A stretch of DNA of 46,376 nucleotides from Lentilactobacillus kisonensis DSM 19906 = JCM 15041 (GCF_001434135.1 NZ_AZEB01000023.1:1-46376); one strand, 5' to 3'; numbered from the stretch's first letter, positions 8,233 through 18,454 are shown. Numbers and translations: made by a program. The notes: generated from the sequence alone by a model not told the origin.

Positions 8233-10476
8233 ATGCTATGCCAAAATTGCCATCAAAATCCAGCAACCATTCACCTTTATACCAATGTGAATGGCCAAAA
8301 GCAAACAATTAATCTTTGTCAAAATTGCTATCAACTCCTATCCAACAAACAACGTAACACAGGAGGTGCTCAAGATATGGCTCAAGATCCATTTGGCTTT
8401 GGTGGCTTAGACGACATTTTCCGCGCAATGCAAAACGGAAATGTCGATCCATCAAATCCACAACAAACGCCACCTACCCAGCCAATGGGCCCAAATAATG
8501 GCGGTGGCCCAAGAAACCCACGGCAAGGTAATTCGCTTCTTGGTCAGTACGGAATCAATTTAACCCAGCTCGCAAAAGAAGGAAAAGTTGACCCCGTTAT
8601 CGGCCGGGATAACGAAATCCAACGAGTGGTTGAAATCTTAAACCGACGTACCAAGAACAACCCAGTCTTAATCGGTGAAGCCGGGGTTGGTAAAACAGCC
8701 GTTGTCGAAGGATTAGCCCAGGAGATTGTTTCTGGTAACGTTCCTTCCAAGCTGCAAAACAAACAAATTATTCGCCTTGACGTGGTATCGCTTGTTCAAG
8801 GAACCGGGATTCGTGGTCAATTTGAACAACGAATGCAGCAATTAATCAAGGAAGTCCAAGACAATCCAGACATCATCCTGTTCATTGATGAAATTCATGA
8901 AATTGTTGGTGCCGGAAATGCCGAGGGTGGCATGGATGCTGGCAATGTTTTAAAGCCAGCTCTTGCCCGCGGTGAGTTCCAGTTGATTGGTGCCACAACG
9001 CTAAAAGAATATCGGGATATTGAAAAAGATTCCGCCCTTGCCCGTCGTCTCCAACCTGTAACGGTTGAAGAACCATCACCGGAAGAATCGATCAAGATTT
9101 TGAAGGGTATTCAAAAACGTTATGAAGATTATCACCACGTCAAATATACCGATGATGCGATTGAGGCTGCGGTTAAATTATCTGACCGTTATATCCAAGA
9201 TCGGTTCTTGCCTGACAAAGCAATCGACTTACTCGATGAAGCCGGATCACGCAAGAATTTAACAATTAATGCGGTTGATCCTCATACCGTTAACGAAAAA
9301 ATTCAAAGTGCCGAAGAGCAGAAGCAAGCTGCATTAAAGAGTGAGGATTACGAAAAGGCTGCTTATTATCGTGATCAAGTAAGCAAACTTGAGAAGTCTA
9401 AGCAAAACGGCAGCCTGGATGCTTCAGACACGCCGAAGGTAACAGCTGAAGACATGGAAAAGATTGTCGAAGAAAAGACTGAAATTCCTGTCGGCGAACT
9501 TCAGGCTAAAGAGCAACAACAACTTCGTAACTTAGCCCCTAACCTTGAAAAACACGTTATCGGTCAAAATGAAGCTGTTGAAAAAGTTGCGCGGGCAATT
9601 AGGAGAAACCGGGTTGGCTTTAACGGAACTGGCCGGCCAATTGGGTCATTCCTATTTGTTGGCCCTACCGGAGTTGGTAAGACTGAGTTAGCTAAGCAAT
9701 TAGCTTATGAACTATTTGGTTCTAAGGATTCCATGATCCGGTTTGACATGTCTGAGTACATGGAGCCGCATTCAGTGGCTAAATTGATCGGTTCACCTCC
9801 TGGCTATGTTGGGTATGAAGAAGCTGGTCAGTTGACTGAACAGGTTCGTCGTCACCCTTATAGTTTAATTTTGCTTGATGAAGTTGAAAAAGCTCATCCA
9901 GATGTCCTTCACATGTTCCTGCAAATCCTCGACGATGGTCGTTTGACCGACAGTCAGGGCCGAACAGTTTCATTTAAGGATACTATCATTATCATGACGA
10001 GTAATGCTGGTCAGGGCGATTCTGAAGCCAACGTTGGTTTTGGGGCTGCAGCTACCGGTAAGACCCACTCAATAATTGATAAGTTAACCAACTACTTCAA
10101 GCCGGAGTTATTGAACCGTTTCGATGACGTTGTTGAATTTAGCCCACTCTCAAAGGATAATCTGCAAAAGATTGTTTCTTTGATGGTCGACGATGTCAAC
10201 AGCATGCTTGCCCAACAAGGATTGTTTATCAACGTAACTGATAAAGCGAAAGCTAAATTAGTCGAGTTAGGTTTCAATCCTGCAATGGGTGCACGACCAC
10301 TTCGTCGGGTTATCCAAGAGCAAGTTGAAGACAGGGTTGCGGACTACTACCTTGATCATGAAGGTGCCGCTAGCCTAATTGCCGATGTTAATAGCAAAGG
10401 CAATATTGTCATTAAGACTGGCAGCCAAGCAAAAGCTGCTGCTAAGCCAAACGATTCGAAAAAGACTGACAAGTAA
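8233..10476 (+). CDS. clpE: ATP-dependent Clp protease ATPase subunit ClpE
   Basis: HSP100 unfoldase that feeds ClpP. The 747-residue protein has the ClpE-specific N-terminal zinc finger (CQNC at 3-6 and a second CQNC near 30), a first AAA+ domain with Walker A GEAGVGKT and FIDEIHE, a UVR-like coiled coil ([14 protein letters not shown]), and a second AAA+ domain with GPTGVGKT and LLDEVEKAH. There is no N-terminal Clp-N repeat as in ClpC. The frame extends to 8170, but AAAGGAGG lies eight bases before the ATG at 8233, which puts the zinc finger at the very N-terminus. A CtsR-like operator overlaps the promoter. Confidence 0.96.
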   Translation: MLCQNCHQNPATIHLYTNVNGQKQTINLCQNCYQLLSNKQRNTGGAQDMAQDPFGFGGLDDIFRAMQNGNVDPSNPQQTPPTQPMGPNNGGGPRNPRQGNSLLGQYGINLTQLAKEGKVDPVIGRDNEIQRVVEILNRRTKNNPVLIGEAGVGKTAVVEGLAQEIVSGNVPSKLQNKQIIRLDVVSLVQGTGIRGQFEQRMQQLIKEVQDNPDIILFIDEIHEIVGAGNAEGGMDAGNVLKPALARGEFQLIGATTLKEYRDIEKDSALARRLQPVTVEEPSPEESIKILKGIQKRYEDYHHVKYTDDAIEAAVKLSDRYIQDRFLPDKAIDLLDEAGSRKNLTINAVDPHTVNEKIQSAEEQKQAALKSEDYEKAAYYRDQVSKLEKSKQNGSLDASDTPKVTAEDMEKIVEEKTEIPVGELQAKEQQQLRNLAPNLEKHVIGQNEAVEKVARAIRRNRVGFNGTGRPIGSFLFVGPTGVGKTELAKQLAYELFGSKDSMIRFDMSEYMEPHSVAKLIGSPPGYVGYEEAGQLTEQVRRHPYSLILLDEVEKAHPDVLHMFLQILDDGRLTDSQGRTVSFKDTIIIMTSNAGQGDSEANVGFGAAATGKTHSIIDKLTNYFKPELLNRFDDVVEFSPLSKDNLQKIVSLMVDDVNSMLAQQGLFINVTDKAKAKLVELGFNPAMGARPLRRVIQEQVEDRVADYYLDHEGAASLIADVNSKGNIVIKTGSQAKAAAKPNDSKKTDK

Positions 10477-10492
10477 ATTGATTTTCCGAAGT

Positions 10493-10529
10493 AAAGAGGT
10501 TGAAGGCAAATTGTCTTCAACCTCTTTTT
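10493..10529 (+). terminator. Intrinsic terminator of clpE
   Basis: A 13-bp stem (arms 10493-10505 and 10515-10527, AAAGAGGTTGAAG type) with a nine-base loop ends in a T tract, 17 bases after the clpE stop. Confidence 0.9.
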
Positions 10530-10593
10530 GCCTGCAGTGGATTATGTCCCCGATTTAACCAGATCACTCATATTACTGTAAAAGTGTAACTTA

Positions 10594-10624
10594 TTGATAG
10601 TCTCTCCCATGATTATGATATAAT
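10594..10624 (+). promoter_or_regulatory. Probable promoter of the MucBP-like protein gene
   Basis: TATAAT at 10619-10624 with TTGATA at 10594-10599; the 19-base spacer is longer than ideal. AGGAG lies about 20 bases downstream, before the ATG at 10654. Confidence 0.45.
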
Positions 10625-10653
10625 TTTTTTAGAACCTTTTTAGGAGATACGAA

Positions 10654-11781
10654 ATGACGCTTATTGATTGGCTCAGACAAAAATTAAATTCTTTTTCGCC
10701 CACCCATCCAACGAGAAGACGAAATCGGCTAATCCATCGGAATGATTATCATAAACGTAAACGGGTAACGGAAGAAACCAGCAACGTTAACGAATCCAAT
10801 GAAACTAGTCGCCCGCAGCAACCCGAACAGTCCGCTCACGGTGAAGCAACAGCCGCTCCTACCCAAGAAACCCCAGTTAAAAGTAGCTCCACGACTGAAA
10901 CTAGGCCGCAGTCCCAAATTACCATCTTCTATTTAGATGAAAACAACAATGAAATTAAGCCGGCAGATATTTTAACTGGGTTTAGTGGTGATCGACTTCA
11001 CTTTCAATTTCCAAACTTTGATGACTATTTCATAACTGCGATTGATGATTTTACCAGTCATTTTGAAGATGACAACCAAGAAATCACCGTTCATTATGAA
11101 CTGATGCAGGGGCACCCGGTTTTGATTTATTCGATTGATACTGACACGGGCAGTATTTTGCAATCAGTAAAAATCCTCCGTGACCAGTTAGGCAAGCGGT
11201 ATGCAGTTCAAGCAACCTCAATTCCTGACTATCGGTTAATCAGCAGCACGGGCAACACCCTCGGGCATTTCAACCAAGAAATACAGCAAGTGATCTTTTC
11301 CTACCGCAATGCTAACTGGAAAACCGTCCAACCCGTAACATACTATGTCAAATTATTAAATCATCATGACGTCTATAATGAGCCAGCTGGCCGTTCCCTG
11401 CGCACGGGATTACCCGAGAATTTAATCATTAAAATCTTCGCGCAAGTCGTTACTGGGGATGATAATAGTTGGTTAAACATTGGTGGCTTTGAATGGATCA
11501 AAAACGAGCACCTTCAGCCTAGCGATCCACCAGCTCATATCGTAGCCGGCCCGATTACAAAAACTTCTCGAAATCCGGTCAGGTTATTTGGTACGATTAA
11601 CTTTATTCCTAACCAGCCAATCACTACCTATGACAGCCCCTATGGTAATAAAGTTGGCGAGTTGATGCACGGCAGCCGGGTTTCCATTGTGGCAACGATT
11701 GTTGATGATCAGGATTTAATTTGGTACGAATTAGCAAACCACACTGTCGTTCCGAGAACTTATATTGACGTGGACAAATAA
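10654..11781 (+). CDS. MucBP-like and SH3-like domain protein without export signal
   Basis: A 375-residue protein of unknown role. Residues ~1-30 are basic; ~35-90 are low complexity (Glu, Ser, Thr, Pro, Gln). Then come two MucBP-like repeats (ITIFYLDENNNEI near 90 and VLIYSIDTDTG near 150), followed by two SH3/SLAP-like modules (VYNEPAGRSL...WLNIGGFEWI near 235-285 and YDSPYGNKVGEL...WYEL near 325-365). Such modules normally sit in secreted surface proteins, yet I see no signal peptide, membrane helix or LPXTG motif. AGGAG precedes the ATG, which is the first start in frame. It may be cytoplasmic, exported by an unusual route, or a decayed surface protein. Confidence 0.7.
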   Translation: MTLIDWLRQKLNSFSPTHPTRRRNRLIHRNDYHKRKRVTEETSNVNESNETSRPQQPEQSAHGEATAAPTQETPVKSSSTTETRPQSQITIFYLDENNNEIKPADILTGFSGDRLHFQFPNFDDYFITAIDDFTSHFEDDNQEITVHYELMQGHPVLIYSIDTDTGSILQSVKILRDQLGKRYAVQATSIPDYRLISSTGNTLGHFNQEIQQVIFSYRNANWKTVQPVTYYVKLLNHHDVYNEPAGRSLRTGLPENLIIKIFAQVVTGDDNSWLNIGGFEWIKNEHLQPSDPPAHIVAGPITKTSRNPVRLFGTINFIPNQPITTYDSPYGNKVGELMHGSRVSIVATIVDDQDLIWYELANHTVVPRTYIDVDK

Positions 11782-11824
11782 AAATGGCATTTCCAGACCG
11801 TTTGGTCGCGAAATGCCATTTTTG
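11781..11824. terminator. Bidirectional terminator between convergent genes
   Basis: Arms AAAATGGCATTTC (11781-11793) and GAAATGCCATTTTT (11810-11823) form a 13-bp stem with A and T tracts on either side, serving both the plus-strand gene ending at 11781 and the minus-strand gene ending at 11844. Confidence 0.88.
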
Positions 11825-11843
11825 TTATGAACTAATTCTTTAA

Positions 11844-13271
11844 TTAAAGGTTCTTGTCGTATTCAAACGTTAATTTTGAAAGATTCAAGCCCTTCTCAAT
11901 TAATTGATGATTAAACTGTTCAGTGGCCAGCCTCATCATCTTTACAACCTGATGATTTTGCTCTGTCAGATAAGCCGTTAATTCATCGCCTGACAATCCG
12001 GTCGCTTCATCAATAGTATCTTGAACATGCCGACGAAGCTTTTCCTTAGCATCAGTCAAAAAGTCAACATCATCCTGAGCAAATGCTGAATAGTGGCTCT
12101 CGACTAACATAGACAATTTGCGATACATCCAGTACGCACTCTGATCATCGAAATGAAGTGGCGTATTCGCATAACTTTCATCTGTATCATTCGCATTGCC
12201 GAAGAATGGCACGTATGGTGAAAATGCCGGGACACCGAAACATAGCCACATAATTGCTGAACAATCATTGGTCACGTCATTGCGAATCTGCAGCACGTGC
12301 GAATTCTGGGTTCGGTTCATTGAAATTGGCCTAAATAATGTCTTAGTTTCTTCATTACCCGGTGCCAATGGATCATATTGAGTCTCATTAAAGTGCGAAC
12401 CCAATACAAATTCAATATCTTCAACGGTAATTTTTTTATCAGTGTGACAAATAAACGGTAGGTCAGAGGAAGTTGGCTCCTGTTTAATTTCCGGATTGAA
12501 ATAACGTTGACCATACCAAACCCGTGGCGTGTTGTAATGACGATCCTTTTCGTTATCCGTTCCAAAAATCCGCCGGAAGTCAAACCCGCTCTTGTGATTA
12601 TTCAAATGATATTTTTCGACAAAAGCCTGGATACCATCCGAATACATAAAGTTTTCATTGTCATCAAAATCAACTTGTTGAATTGCCACTTGGTTAGCAG
12701 TAACCGCGTAAGCATCGTCTGGAATTCGCTGAGCAACCCAGTGATGGCCGGTAACAATTTCCATATACCAAACTTCATTCTGATCACTAAAGATAACACC
12801 GTTGCCTTCAGGTGAACCGTATTTTTCAATCAAATTTCCCAGATACTTAACACCATCTCTGGCAGAATCAATGTAAGGTAAGACCATCGATTGCAATGAA
12901 TCTTCGGCAAGCCCATTTTTAACCAGTGGATCGTATGCCAATGCGCGTTCATTACCATAAACACTTTCGGTCGCACTCATCGCAACGTTTTTCTCGTTAA
13001 AACCACTTTCAGCGTAGACACCTTCCTTAGCAACGTCTGCATTAGGTGTTAGCGAGTAACGATAGCCATTTTTAGGTAGTGGCGCAGTAAAGCCATTTTG
13101 GTTGGATATCCATGTCTCGCTTCGATTTGAAACGGCGGGTTCAACATAAAATCGTTGGGGAGTGAGCGGCAGAAAAGTGTCGTCATTTCTAGCAATCATG
13201 GTTGAGCCGTCAATCGAGGCCTTCTTGCCAACTAAAATTGTGGTGCAAGCTGATAACTGTTTTGAAACCAT
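11844..13271 (-). CDS. C69-family dipeptidase (PepD-like)
   Basis: An N-terminal-nucleophile dipeptidase of the kind that recycles peptides in lactobacilli. The 475-residue sequence begins MVSKQLSACTTILVGKKAS; Cys9 is the expected nucleophile exposed by removal of the short propeptide, followed by the family segment DGSTMIARNDD. Length is typical of the family. The ATG is 24 bases after the prfC stop on the same strand, so co-transcription with prfC is possible; the ribosome site (AAGAG) is weak. It shares a bidirectional terminator downstream. Several PepD paralogues exist in lactobacilli, so I give no symbol. Confidence 0.9.
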   Translation of the reverse strand: MVSKQLSACTTILVGKKASIDGSTMIARNDDTFLPLTPQRFYVEPAVSNRSETWISNQNGFTAPLPKNGYRYSLTPNADVAKEGVYAESGFNEKNVAMSATESVYGNERALAYDPLVKNGLAEDSLQSMVLPYIDSARDGVKYLGNLIEKYGSPEGNGVIFSDQNEVWYMEIVTGHHWVAQRIPDDAYAVTANQVAIQQVDFDDNENFMYSDGIQAFVEKYHLNNHKSGFDFRRIFGTDNEKDRHYNTPRVWYGQRYFNPEIKQEPTSSDLPFICHTDKKITVEDIEFVLGSHFNETQYDPLAPGNEETKTLFRPISMNRTQNSHVLQIRNDVTNDCSAIMWLCFGVPAFSPYVPFFGNANDTDESYANTPLHFDDQSAYWMYRKLSMLVESHYSAFAQDDVDFLTDAKEKLRRHVQDTIDEATGLSGDELTAYLTEQNHQVVKMMRLATEQFNHQLIEKGLNLSKLTFEYDKNL

Positions 13272-13295
13272 ACATTGATCTCTTCTTTCAAAAAA

Positions 13296-14876
13296 TTATA
13301 GTTTAGCCGTTAACTGAACATCAGGATACTTATCTTTGAACCATCTGAGGGCAAATTCATTCTCAAACAGGAACAAGGGGTTGCCGGCACGATCCTTAAC
13401 CAATAAGTTTCGAGATGACGACATCTTCTCATCTAACTGGTCAGGGTCAATCCAACGGGCAATCTTGTGTCCCAATGATTCCATATTAACTTCAGAGTTA
13501 TATTCATTCTGCATCCTAAATTGGAACACTTCAAACTGCAACTGACCAACTGCACCCAAGATGTAATCATTGGTCGTATAAGAAGTATACAATTGAATGG
13601 CACCTTCTTGCACCAGTTGGTCAATTCCTTTGTGAAATGATTTTTGCTTCATCACATTTTTAGCGGAAACCCGAACAAATAGTTCTGGGGTAAATTGGGG
13701 TAGCTTTTCAAATTCAACCGGCGCTTTGCCGGTATAAATGGTATCCCCAATTTGGAAATTACCAGTATCATAGAGACCGATAATATCGCCAGCAACGGCA
13801 GTCTTAACGTTCTCCCTGGTATTCGCCATGAACTCAGTCACGTTTGACAGCCGCAATTTTTTCTTAGTCCGAAATAAATTAACGTCCATCCCCTTCTCGA
13901 ATTCACCAGAACATACTCGCACAAAAGCAATTCGATCACGATGGTTCGGGTTCATATTGGCTTGGATTTTGAATACAAAGCCTGAAAAACGATCTGCATC
14001 TGGTTCAACCACGTTGCCTTCTTCAGTCTTGTGGGCGCTTGGAGCTGGGGCGTATTTGAGATAAGCGTCAAAGAACGTCTTTACCCCGAAATTAACCAGC
14101 GCAGAGCCAAAGAACACCGGCGTTAAATCTCCAGTGGCAATTTTCGCCTCATCAAACGGATTACCGGCCATATCCAGCAAGTCAATACTGTCTTTAGTTG
14201 CTTGAAACTGGTCGTTTTCTGCCAAGTCAGGCGCATCAATAGGATTATTATCGTCATCTAGCTTAACGATTGTACTATCCTGGTCATGCTCATGGCTGTA
14301 TAACTCAACCTGATGATTATAACGGTCAAAGATCCCGTCGAGTGTTTTGCCCATGCCAATTGGCCAATTCATGGGATAAGCCTGAACACCCAAAACGCTT
14401 TCGAGCTCATCGATCAAATCCATGGGGTCCCGGCCGTCTCGATCCAACTTATTCATAAACGTAAAAATTGGAATGCCCCGCATCTTACAAATTTGAAATA
14501 GCTTCTTAGTTTGGGGCTCAATTCCCTTAGCGGAATCAATCACCATGACAGCGGAATCCACCGCCATTAGGGTCCGATATGTATCTTCGGAAAAGTCCTC
14601 ATGGCCCGGGGTATCCAAAATATTAATTCGCTTGCCACCATAATCAAACTGCATGACGGAACTTGTAACAGAAATGCCCCGCTTTTGCTCAATTTCCATC
14701 CAATCGGATTTAGCAAAGTTCCCGGTCTTGCGGCCTTTAACCGTCCCAGCTGTTCGAACAACCCCACCAAACAATAGCAATTGTTCGGTGATGGTTGTTT
14801 TACCGGCATCAGGGTGAGAAATAATGGCAAAGGTTCGGCGAGTGCTGTCTTCCTTCTTTAATTGTTGGGTATTCAT
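13296..14876 (-). CDS. prfC: Peptide chain release factor 3
   Basis: GTPase that recycles RF1/RF2 from the ribosome. The 526-residue length is normal. G-domain motifs are intact: SHPDAGKTT (G1), [14 protein letters not shown] (G3) and NKLDRDGR (G4). RF3-specific C-terminal sequence [15 protein letters not shown] is present near residue 445. The ATG follows GAAAGGAAG. Upstream sequence contains a possible weak promoter (TAGGAC, 17 bases, TAAAAT on the minus strand at about 14910-14940), which I do not list separately. Confidence 0.96.
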   Translation of the reverse strand: MNTQQLKKEDSTRRTFAIISHPDAGKTTITEQLLLFGGVVRTAGTVKGRKTGNFAKSDWMEIEQKRGISVTSSVMQFDYGGKRINILDTPGHEDFSEDTYRTLMAVDSAVMVIDSAKGIEPQTKKLFQICKMRGIPIFTFMNKLDRDGRDPMDLIDELESVLGVQAYPMNWPIGMGKTLDGIFDRYNHQVELYSHEHDQDSTIVKLDDDNNPIDAPDLAENDQFQATKDSIDLLDMAGNPFDEAKIATGDLTPVFFGSALVNFGVKTFFDAYLKYAPAPSAHKTEEGNVVEPDADRFSGFVFKIQANMNPNHRDRIAFVRVCSGEFEKGMDVNLFRTKKKLRLSNVTEFMANTRENVKTAVAGDIIGLYDTGNFQIGDTIYTGKAPVEFEKLPQFTPELFVRVSAKNVMKQKSFHKGIDQLVQEGAIQLYTSYTTNDYILGAVGQLQFEVFQFRMQNEYNSEVNMESLGHKIARWIDPDQLDEKMSSSRNLLVKDRAGNPLFLFENEFALRWFKDKYPDVQLTAKL

Positions 14877-14963
14877 GTTAACTTCCTTTCAAACGCGTCA
14901 ATAACTAGTTAATTTTAACACGTTTTCAGCTTTCGTCCTAGATACCGGGATAATTTCCCTTCT

Positions 14964-15010
14964 AAAAAACCTGTCCCGAAGTTTTTTCGACTTCGACCAC
15001 AGGTTTTTAT
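14964..15010 (-). terminator. Intrinsic terminator downstream of the tagF region
   Basis: AAAACCTGT and ACAGGTTTTT arms enclose an inner CGAAGT/ACTTCG stem. The structure ends in a T tract on both strands. On the minus strand it lies beyond tagF and the two repeats, and just before the prfC control region. The 350 bases between it and tagF hold two repeat elements plus about 115 bases with no gene that I can support. Confidence 0.75.
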
Positions 15011-15125
15011 TAACAATATTAATTTTATTAAGTTATGGTCCAAAAGATTAGTCGGTTTCGGCTTCGAACGTAATAAGGGTTTGAGCACAATTACTATAAC
15101 TAAGTTTCTTTAGCTATAGTGATTA

Positions 15126-15245
15126 GGACAGCTGCACAAAGCCGGAATCTGCGCGTAAGCACCTCTAACAAAAATCCCACAACCGGGGATTTCCATTAGA
15201 GGAGACTTACACTCCGACTTCTAACCGCCTGGATCCGCTCACTTA
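15126..15245 (-). repeat. Covarying intergenic repeat, copy A
   Basis: An approximately 120-bp element, minus orientation, with the shared ends TAAGTGAGCGGA and GCAGCTGTCC. The central stem CCTCTAA/TTAGAGG is private to this copy but complementary. The P2 arm (AGAAGTC against AGATTCC) is partly mismatched, so this copy is slightly decayed. Confidence 0.85.
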
Positions 15246-15250
15246 TTTTA

Positions 15251-15370
15251 GGACAGCTGCACAAAGCAGAGTCCTGCACATAAGCACCACCAGTAAAAAT
15301 CCCAAGCCCAGGGATTTCCACTGGTGGAGACTTATGCTCCGGACTCTAAACGCTTTGCTCCGCTCACTTA
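15251..15370 (-). repeat. Covarying intergenic repeat, copy B
   Basis: Head-to-tail with copy A, minus orientation, ending two bases before the tagF stop codon. Arms AGAGTCC/GGACTCT and CCACCAGT/ACTGGTGG pair perfectly and differ from those of the other copies. Confidence 0.88.
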
Positions 15371-15372
15371 CT

Positions 15373-17397
15373 TTACACACCACTCTCTATCTGATGCATC
15401 ACGTAATTGACCACCTTCAACGAACTCAACCCATCATTAATTGCACAGAAGCGGTTATAGAAATCCATGAACTTCTGGTTAGCACTCATATCCGGATGAG
15501 CCAATGCGTGATTGATTTCAGCTAGCAGCTCGTGTGAATTGCTGGCAATCTTTCCCGGTAGTTCTTTTTCATAGTTCAGATAAAAGCCCCGGAGTTCTTC
15601 CTTATACAAATGATAATCATAAGGATAGAACAAAATTGGCCGTTTTAGGTAAGCATAGTCGAAAAATACCGATGAATAATCCGTGATTAATAAGTCCGAA
15701 ACTAAATACAAATCACTGATATTCGGATAATTAGAAAAGTCATACACAAAATCTGAGTAATTCGAAATATCCAACGCATTCGAAATGAGATAATGCATCC
15801 GTAGTAGTAAGACCGTATCTTTTCCAAACGACTTCCGAAAGTCATCTAGGTCAAACGGCAATTCGAATGTATACTTCCCCTTTTCAGCAAACTGATTATC
15901 CCGATAAGTTGGTGCATACATAACCACTTTTTTATCCAACGGAATTCCCAATTGTTCCTTAATTGCCGCAATTTCGTCAGGATTCGTATTGATCAATTCA
16001 TCATTTCTAGGATAACCAACCTTTAGAATTTGATTATTAAACCCAAAGGCCGACCTAAAAATTTGGGTGGAATAATCATTAGGAGACACTAAAGCGTCCC
16101 AACGATTAGCTTCCCTAACAAAGTTCTTGTGGTATTTAGCAGTCGTTGTCCCAGGCATTGACACATTTTCAATATCCAAGCCCAGTTTTTTGAGGGGCGT
16201 CCCATGCCAAGTTTGAATATAAGTAACATAATTGGGCTTCTTGACCCATGTTGGGAATCGAGCATTACTAATCCAGAATTGCGATTTTTCTAAAATTCGA
16301 ACCCACTTATTTGTTCGTCGAATGACGTAAGCAATCCCATTTTGCTTACAGAATGATTTTTGTGAGCGGTCAATTGACCAAATCATGTTAATCCCAGGAT
16401 AGAGCGTCTTGAAAACTTTATAAATCGCATACGGGCTGTCGCTTACTTGACGGCCGCCAAAGCTCTCAAAAATAATCGTTGTGTTTTCATATGGTGAATG
16501 GCCTGATTTAAACAGAAACCGCATTCGGGCTAAATTTAATTTATCCTGAATCATTCTAACAACGTCAATAACACTGTGTGCTTTACCACCGGCTGCACCA
16601 ATCTTTTGCAGTAAGGATGCGCCTAAGAACTCCTTAACGAGGATGCCATTATCAAAACGTTTTTCAAGCGTAATCACCCGGTTACCAGGAAGTTGGGCAA
16701 TTGTGGACTGACCACTTAGCGACTTAGAGATAATGAGCCGCTGGGTAATCTCCTTACCCGCCAGTTCATACTTAATGTATAACTCCCCAACGGAATTTTG
16801 GGGAATATCGGTGAGTGGAATCGAAACGGTAAACATCCCTTGAAACATCCGCTTGGAAACTGGATATTCAAGCTTGCCATTATTTGTTTTATTCCTTAAA
16901 ATAATCCGCTGATTCTTGATCCGAATGCCATTAATTTTGTTATAGCCAGTCAATGCCAAATCGGTATCCGTTAAGTTGACTGAATTAATCATGAAGTCTT
17001 CATCAGATTGGCGCGTTCGAATGTTAAATAACGCCATTCCCTGCGCATCACTGTTAAATTGATAATAACTGGTAAGTTCAAGCTGATGGCGGTCACTTAA
17101 GTATTCACTTTCGACTTGAATCACGCTGGTGTGATCAACGCCATTATTCACCATGAAAATCTGCCATTCAAATTCAGTTTGATCAGCCATATCAAAATGA
17201 AAGTCCTGCGCATCGATGTTAACTCGGACAATATTATGAGTTAATACTTTGGTGATCGGCTTCATCATTGAGGCCAGACTATTTTTTTCAACAAAAAGCA
17301 TATAGGCCTGTTCAATCGAACCGGTCACATCCAATAATTCAAATTCTAAAACTTGAAGTCCCTTTTTTTGATGAACTCCGGATAATATCGCTCGCAA
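15373..17397 (-). CDS. CDP-glycerol:poly(glycerophosphate) glycerophosphotransferase (TagF/TarL-like)
   Basis: Extends the wall teichoic acid polymer using CDP-glycerol at the cytoplasmic membrane face. In this 674-residue protein the C-terminal ~380 residues are the Glyphos_transf domain, with conserved segments YIQTWHGTPLKKLG (near 395), YPRNDEL (near 465) and LITDYSSVFFDYA (near 575). The first ~270 residues are a beta-rich extension as in long TagF/TarL proteins. The start is TTG at 17397, supported by AAGGGG at eight bases. It lies 12 bases after the upstream gene's stop and one gene away from tagD, which supplies CDP-glycerol. Whether it makes glycerol- or ribitol-type polymer is not decided by sequence alone, but tagD and the absence of ribitol genes favour glycerol. 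Confidence 0.9.
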   Translation of the reverse strand: MRAILSGVHQKKGLQVLEFELLDVTGSIEQAYMLFVEKNSLASMMKPITKVLTHNIVRVNIDAQDFHFDMADQTEFEWQIFMVNNGVDHTSVIQVESEYLSDRHQLELTSYYQFNSDAQGMALFNIRTRQSDEDFMINSVNLTDTDLALTGYNKINGIRIKNQRIILRNKTNNGKLEYPVSKRMFQGMFTVSIPLTDIPQNSVGELYIKYELAGKEITQRLIISKSLSGQSTIAQLPGNRVITLEKRFDNGILVKEFLGASLLQKIGAAGGKAHSVIDVVRMIQDKLNLARMRFLFKSGHSPYENTTIIFESFGGRQVSDSPYAIYKVFKTLYPGINMIWSIDRSQKSFCKQNGIAYVIRRTNKWVRILEKSQFWISNARFPTWVKKPNYVTYIQTWHGTPLKKLGLDIENVSMPGTTTAKYHKNFVREANRWDALVSPNDYSTQIFRSAFGFNNQILKVGYPRNDELINTNPDEIAAIKEQLGIPLDKKVVMYAPTYRDNQFAEKGKYTFELPFDLDDFRKSFGKDTVLLLRMHYLISNALDISNYSDFVYDFSNYPNISDLYLVSDLLITDYSSVFFDYAYLKRPILFYPYDYHLYKEELRGFYLNYEKELPGKIASNSHELLAEINHALAHPDMSANQKFMDFYNRFCAINDGLSSLKVVNYVMHQIESGV

Positions 17398-17409
17398 TTT
17401 TATTTCCCC

Positions 17410-18255
17410 TTAATAATTAAAGATTCGTTTACCCGGCAAATATTTTGCAGCTTCAACCAGGTGATCAATATCAACGTATGTCTGGGCATTTTCAAGATCC
17501 ATATTAAGCAAAACCTGATGATAAAATGCGTTGATGTCATCGTAACGCCGGTAATTTGTATACGAAGTCGCCTTGGTGATTGTTGAAACACCCTTGGCTT
17601 CATAATCTTTTAACGCCTGATCATCTTTTTGCCCAGAAACTTCTGTTAATTCTGCTGGCAGCGGTACAACGGATGAATCGGTGATATTGTATGTCGTTTT
17701 TTGGGATTGCAAATAATTGGTAAAACGAAAAACCAACTGACCACTAGCGTTCAACAATAGGCTTTCGTCCAGAAAATCATTCGCATATTTCTCAATTCCA
17801 AACAGATGATCATTTGAATCATAATTATTAATTTGAATAATACGGCTATTTTTATCAAACAAAATAGTATGTAATCTCGTGGATGCTTCACTAAATAAGC
17901 TTTCAGCAACAATATTGCCATCTTCGTCAACAAATCTTGTCACTAATAACTTACCAGAATGCGAGTCATAGCTTTTAAGGCTGGAAAAATCTGGTGCTAA
18001 ATAATCAGTAGCCTTCAACGCAATCCCTTCCTGATCGGCATAAATGTCGGCTAGGCTAATCACTCGAATGTTTTGCCTACTGCCCAGATTAACTGCTTGA
18101 AATTCCCTTTGGGCCCGCCAAATATCGTCAAAGTTAGTCATTGCTAATAACACGACAATCTGATAGTTGCTATTAATGAGTGATATTAACCGAGTCCGAA
18201 AAGTAGGTTTTCTAATTCCTTGAACTGACCTGACTAAGAAAATTGCTCGTTGCAT
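17410..18255 (-). CDS. TagE/GtfA N-terminal-domain-like protein, no catalytic half
   Basis: A 281-residue protein I recognise only weakly. It has repeated beta-hairpin sequence (RFVDEDGNIV, then ILFDKNSRIIQINNYD) like the N-terminal region (DUF1975-like) of teichoic acid glucosyltransferases and GtfA. The GT-B donor domain expected afterwards is absent, and the protein ends at GKRIFNY before tagF begins 12 bases later. The ATG follows GGAGG. It sits between tagD and tagF, so a role in teichoic acid synthesis is likely. It could be a stand-alone partner subunit, or the remnant of a longer glycosyltransferase. Confidence 0.65.
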   Translation of the reverse strand: MQRAIFLVRSVQGIRKPTFRTRLISLINSNYQIVVLLAMTNFDDIWRAQREFQAVNLGSRQNIRVISLADIYADQEGIALKATDYLAPDFSSLKSYDSHSGKLLVTRFVDEDGNIVAESLFSEASTRLHTILFDKNSRIIQINNYDSNDHLFGIEKYANDFLDESLLLNASGQLVFRFTNYLQSQKTTYNITDSSVVPLPAELTEVSGQKDDQALKDYEAKGVSTITKATSYTNYRRYDDINAFYHQVLLNMDLENAQTYVDIDHLVEAAKYLPGKRIFNY

Positions 18256-18272
18256 GTTATCCTCCTAAAAAA

Positions 18273-18395
18273 TAAGTGAGCGGAACAAAGCGCTTAGAAA
18301 CTGGAATATAAGTCTCCGCCAACAGAAATTCCTGGTTTTGGGGAATTTTTGTTGGCGGTGCTTATGTGGAGGTTTCTGCTTTGTGCAGCTGTCCT
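18273..18395 (+). repeat. Covarying intergenic repeat, copy C
   Basis: Plus orientation, beginning 18 bases upstream of the ATG at 18255, so it fills the 5' region of that gene. Central arms CCGCCAACA/TGTTGGCGG, outer arms ACAAAGC/GCTTTGT. Its orientation is opposite to that of copies A and B beyond tagF. Confidence 0.88.
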
Positions 18396-18407
18396 AATCA
18401 CCATCAT

Positions 18408-18454
18408 AATAAAATGGGGCTGGTACAAAACCCACTCGTTTTGTTAACAGCCTC
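18408..18454 (-). terminator. Terminator after tagD
   Basis: Minus strand: GGCTG, then ACAAAAC paired with GTTTTGT, then CAGCC, followed by CCATTTTATTAT. The hairpin lies 18 bases beyond the tagD stop and would separate tagD from the tagF pair. Confidence 0.6.
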
